6,171 nt of DNA from Actinomycetes bacterium (GTDB lineage Bacteria; Actinomycetota; Acidimicrobiia; Acidimicrobiales; Palsa-688): positions 1 to 6,171 of the forward strand of contig JAKABK010000126.1 of assembly GCA_021796905.1 (NCBI GenBank). The letters are read 5' to 3'. Within the stretch, counting starts at the first letter, position 1, and each line of letters starts with the position of its first letter. The notes under the pieces were generated by a model. The model saw only the letters and a program-made list of their open reading frames with translations. It ran no database searches and had not been told where the DNA came from. Below, piece by piece: positions 4,913 through 6,171 of this stretch. Made by a program: the position numbers and the translations under genes.

Positions 4913-6171
4913 ATGGTCCAGTCCATCGAAGACACCCGCCGCCAGGGATCCCAACGGGTCCCGCCCCACAACCTCCAGGCCGAGCAGTCGCTGCTGGGTG
5001 CCATGCTCCTGTCACGAGATGCCATCGCCTCGGCGGTCGAGGTATGCGGCTCGGAGGACTTCTACAAGCCGGCGCACGGTCACATCTTCGAGGCGATCAC
5101 CACGCTCTACGCGCAGGGTGAGCCCGCCGACCCCCTGACCGTCTCCGACGTGCTCGCCCGGGCCGGGCTGCTCGATGCGATCGGGGGGCTGCCCACTCTC
5201 ACCTCGTTGCAGACCGACACCCCAGCGACGGGCAATGCGGCTCGCTACGCGAGGATCGTCGAGGAGCACTCCCTGCTGCGGAGGTTGATCGGCGTCGCCG
5301 GCGCGATCGCTGAGCTCGGGTACAGCGTGCCCGAGGACGTCGCCGCCGCCGTCGACCGCGCCGAGTCGCTGGTCTTCGAGATCGCTGAGCGGCGCGTGAC
5401 CGACACGATGAAGCCGTTGCGGGAGCTGCTCGAGGAGAGCCTCGACCGGTTGTCGGCGCTCTACAGCCGCCAGGAGCCGATAACCGGGGTTCCCACCGGG
5501 TTCCGGGACCTCGACGAGCAGCTCTCCGGGTTGCAACCGTCGGCTCTGATGATCGTCGGGGCGCGACCGGCCATGGGCAAGGCGTTGGCGCTCGACACCC
5601 CGGTACCGACGCCTACGGGGTGGACGACGATGGGTTCGCTCCGTGTCGGCGACCAGGTCCTCGATGATCAGGGCCGACCATGCAGGGTCACGTACTGTTC
5701 CCCGGTCCGGACGGGCTCCAGCTGCTACCGCCTGGAGCTCGACGAGGGGAGCATGATCGTCGCCGACGCCGACCATCAGTGGGAAGTGACGGATGCGCAG
5801 GGTGGGGACCCGCTCGCGCCGACCGAGGTGGTCACGACGGCGCGGATGCTCTCGGTGGGTGTAGAGCTCGCCGACGGCTCCCCCCGGTGGTACCTGCCGG
5901 TTGCGGCCCCGCTCGATCTCCCCGAGGCGGACCTCCCCGAAGAGCCTTACCAGGTCGGCTTCGGTCTCGTAACGTCGCGTGCCGCCGGCGGCAGCGGGGG
6001 CATACCGGAGCGATATCTCAGGTCCTCCATCGCACAGCGCAGGGCGCTGCTGCGAGGCGTCCTCGACGGTGTCCGCAGCCGGCGAGGCACCGCCGACGGG
6101 CGGGCATCGGGGGAGGTGGTGGTCCTCTGCGGGGAGGCTCCCGCCCGGCAGGTGCGGGAGCTGGTGTGCTC
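4913..6171 (+). CDS. dnaB: Replicative DNA helicase DnaB, interrupted by an intein (partial, 3' end missing)
   Basis: An unbroken frame of 419 codons runs from ATG 4913 to the right edge. Residues 17-223 are DnaB. The N-terminal domain starts with VPPHNLQAEQSLLGAMLLS (16-34) and runs to about 118. A helical linker follows (about 119-188). The RecA-like motor domain opens with TGVPTGFRDLDEQLSGL (191-207). Walker A begins as GARPAMGK (216-223), but the expected Thr/Ser does not follow. Residue 224 starts an intein instead, so the nucleotide-binding loop is formed only after splicing. DnaB is the hexameric 5'-3' fork helicase loaded at the origin. The gene is divergent from dnaA, with an SOS box and a hairpin upstream. 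The rest of the intein and of the motor domain lie beyond the window, so completeness cannot be judged. Confidence 0.95.
   Translation, partial: MVQSIEDTRRQGSQRVPPHNLQAEQSLLGAMLLSRDAIASAVEVCGSEDFYKPAHGHIFEAITTLYAQGEPADPLTVSDVLARAGLLDAIGGLPTLTSLQTDTPATGNAARYARIVEEHSLLRRLIGVAGAIAELGYSVPEDVAAAVDRAESLVFEIAERRVTDTMKPLRELLEESLDRLSALYSRQEPITGVPTGFRDLDEQLSGLQPSALMIVGARPAMGKALALDTPVPTPTGWTTMGSLRVGDQVLDDQGRPCRVTYCSPVRTGSSCYRLELDEGSMIVADADHQWEVTDAQGGDPLAPTEVVTTARMLSVGVELADGSPRWYLPVAAPLDLPEADLPEEPYQVGFGLVTSRAAGGSGGIPERYLRSSIAQRRALLRGVLDGVRSRRGTADGRASGEVVVLCGEAPARQVRELVC
5582..6171 (+). mobile_element. Ala1, class 3-like intein in the DnaB P-loop (partial), with degenerate endonuclease
   Basis: This in-frame segment (196 codons seen) starts ALALDTPVPTPTGWTTMG, a typical block A except that Ala replaces the Cys/Ser nucleophile. 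Block B is MIVADADHQWEV, with His65 and Trp67 (intein numbering). Ala1 plus a block B Trp is the pattern of class 3 inteins, which use a block F Cys instead; that Cys and the block G Thr lie beyond the window. The insertion point, after the P-loop Lys, is a known DnaB intein site. Motifs at the LAGLIDADG positions are decayed: YQVGFGLVTS (123-132) and LLRGVLDGVR (156-165) both lack the acidic residue before the last Gly. Only about 24 residues separate them. Splicing is probably intact and homing probably lost. Confidence 0.85.

Noticed and set aside
4448..4969. Open frames crossing the dnaA/dnaB gap on both strands (for example minus 4969-4448 and plus 4651-5121)
   Set aside because: High G+C makes long chance frames common. 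These overlap dnaB or dnaA, lack convincing SDs and show low-complexity Pro/Arg/Gly sequence.

Overview
This window is the replication-origin neighbourhood of a high-GC bacterium (roughly two thirds G+C), most likely an actinobacterium. The evidence is the gene order dnaA-dnaN-recF-DUF721-(gyrB), DnaA-box-like sites built on TCCACA, an actinobacterial/Gram-positive type LexA (SOS) box, and an Ala1 intein in DnaB of the kind seen in actinobacteria and their phages. A deep-branching lineage is possible, because dnaB rather than rpmH/rnpA lies next to dnaA, but I cannot fix the taxon from this sequence.

Layout. The left two thirds form a minus-strand cluster read right to left: dnaA (2964-4451), a 260-bp gap with origin-like features (2704-2963), dnaN (1606-2703), recF (501-1595), a DUF721/DciA-family gene (160-504, sharing a GTGA with the recF stop), and the first 14 codons of what is probably gyrB (1-42). 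On the right, dnaB runs on the plus strand from 4913 and leaves the window unfinished. The 461-bp divergent dnaA/dnaB gap (4452-4912) holds a cluster of DnaA-box-like sites beside dnaA, a perfect 14-bp SOS-box match just upstream of a -10 element, and a long hairpin in the presumed dnaB leader.

The genes form one functional set. DnaA opens the origin, DciA probably helps load the DnaB helicase, DnaN is the sliding clamp, RecF acts at gaps and stalled forks, and GyrB relieves supercoils.

The most unusual part is dnaB. Its P-loop is interrupted after the invariant Lys (residue 223) by an intein that begins with Ala and has Trp in block B, which points to a class 3 intein. The visible part of its homing endonuclease region has lost the acidic residues of both LAGLIDADG-like motifs and most of the sequence between them. 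Together with the SOS box and the leader hairpin, this suggests several possible control layers on replicative helicase supply. That combination is the best candidate here for something undescribed, but the regulatory links are inference.
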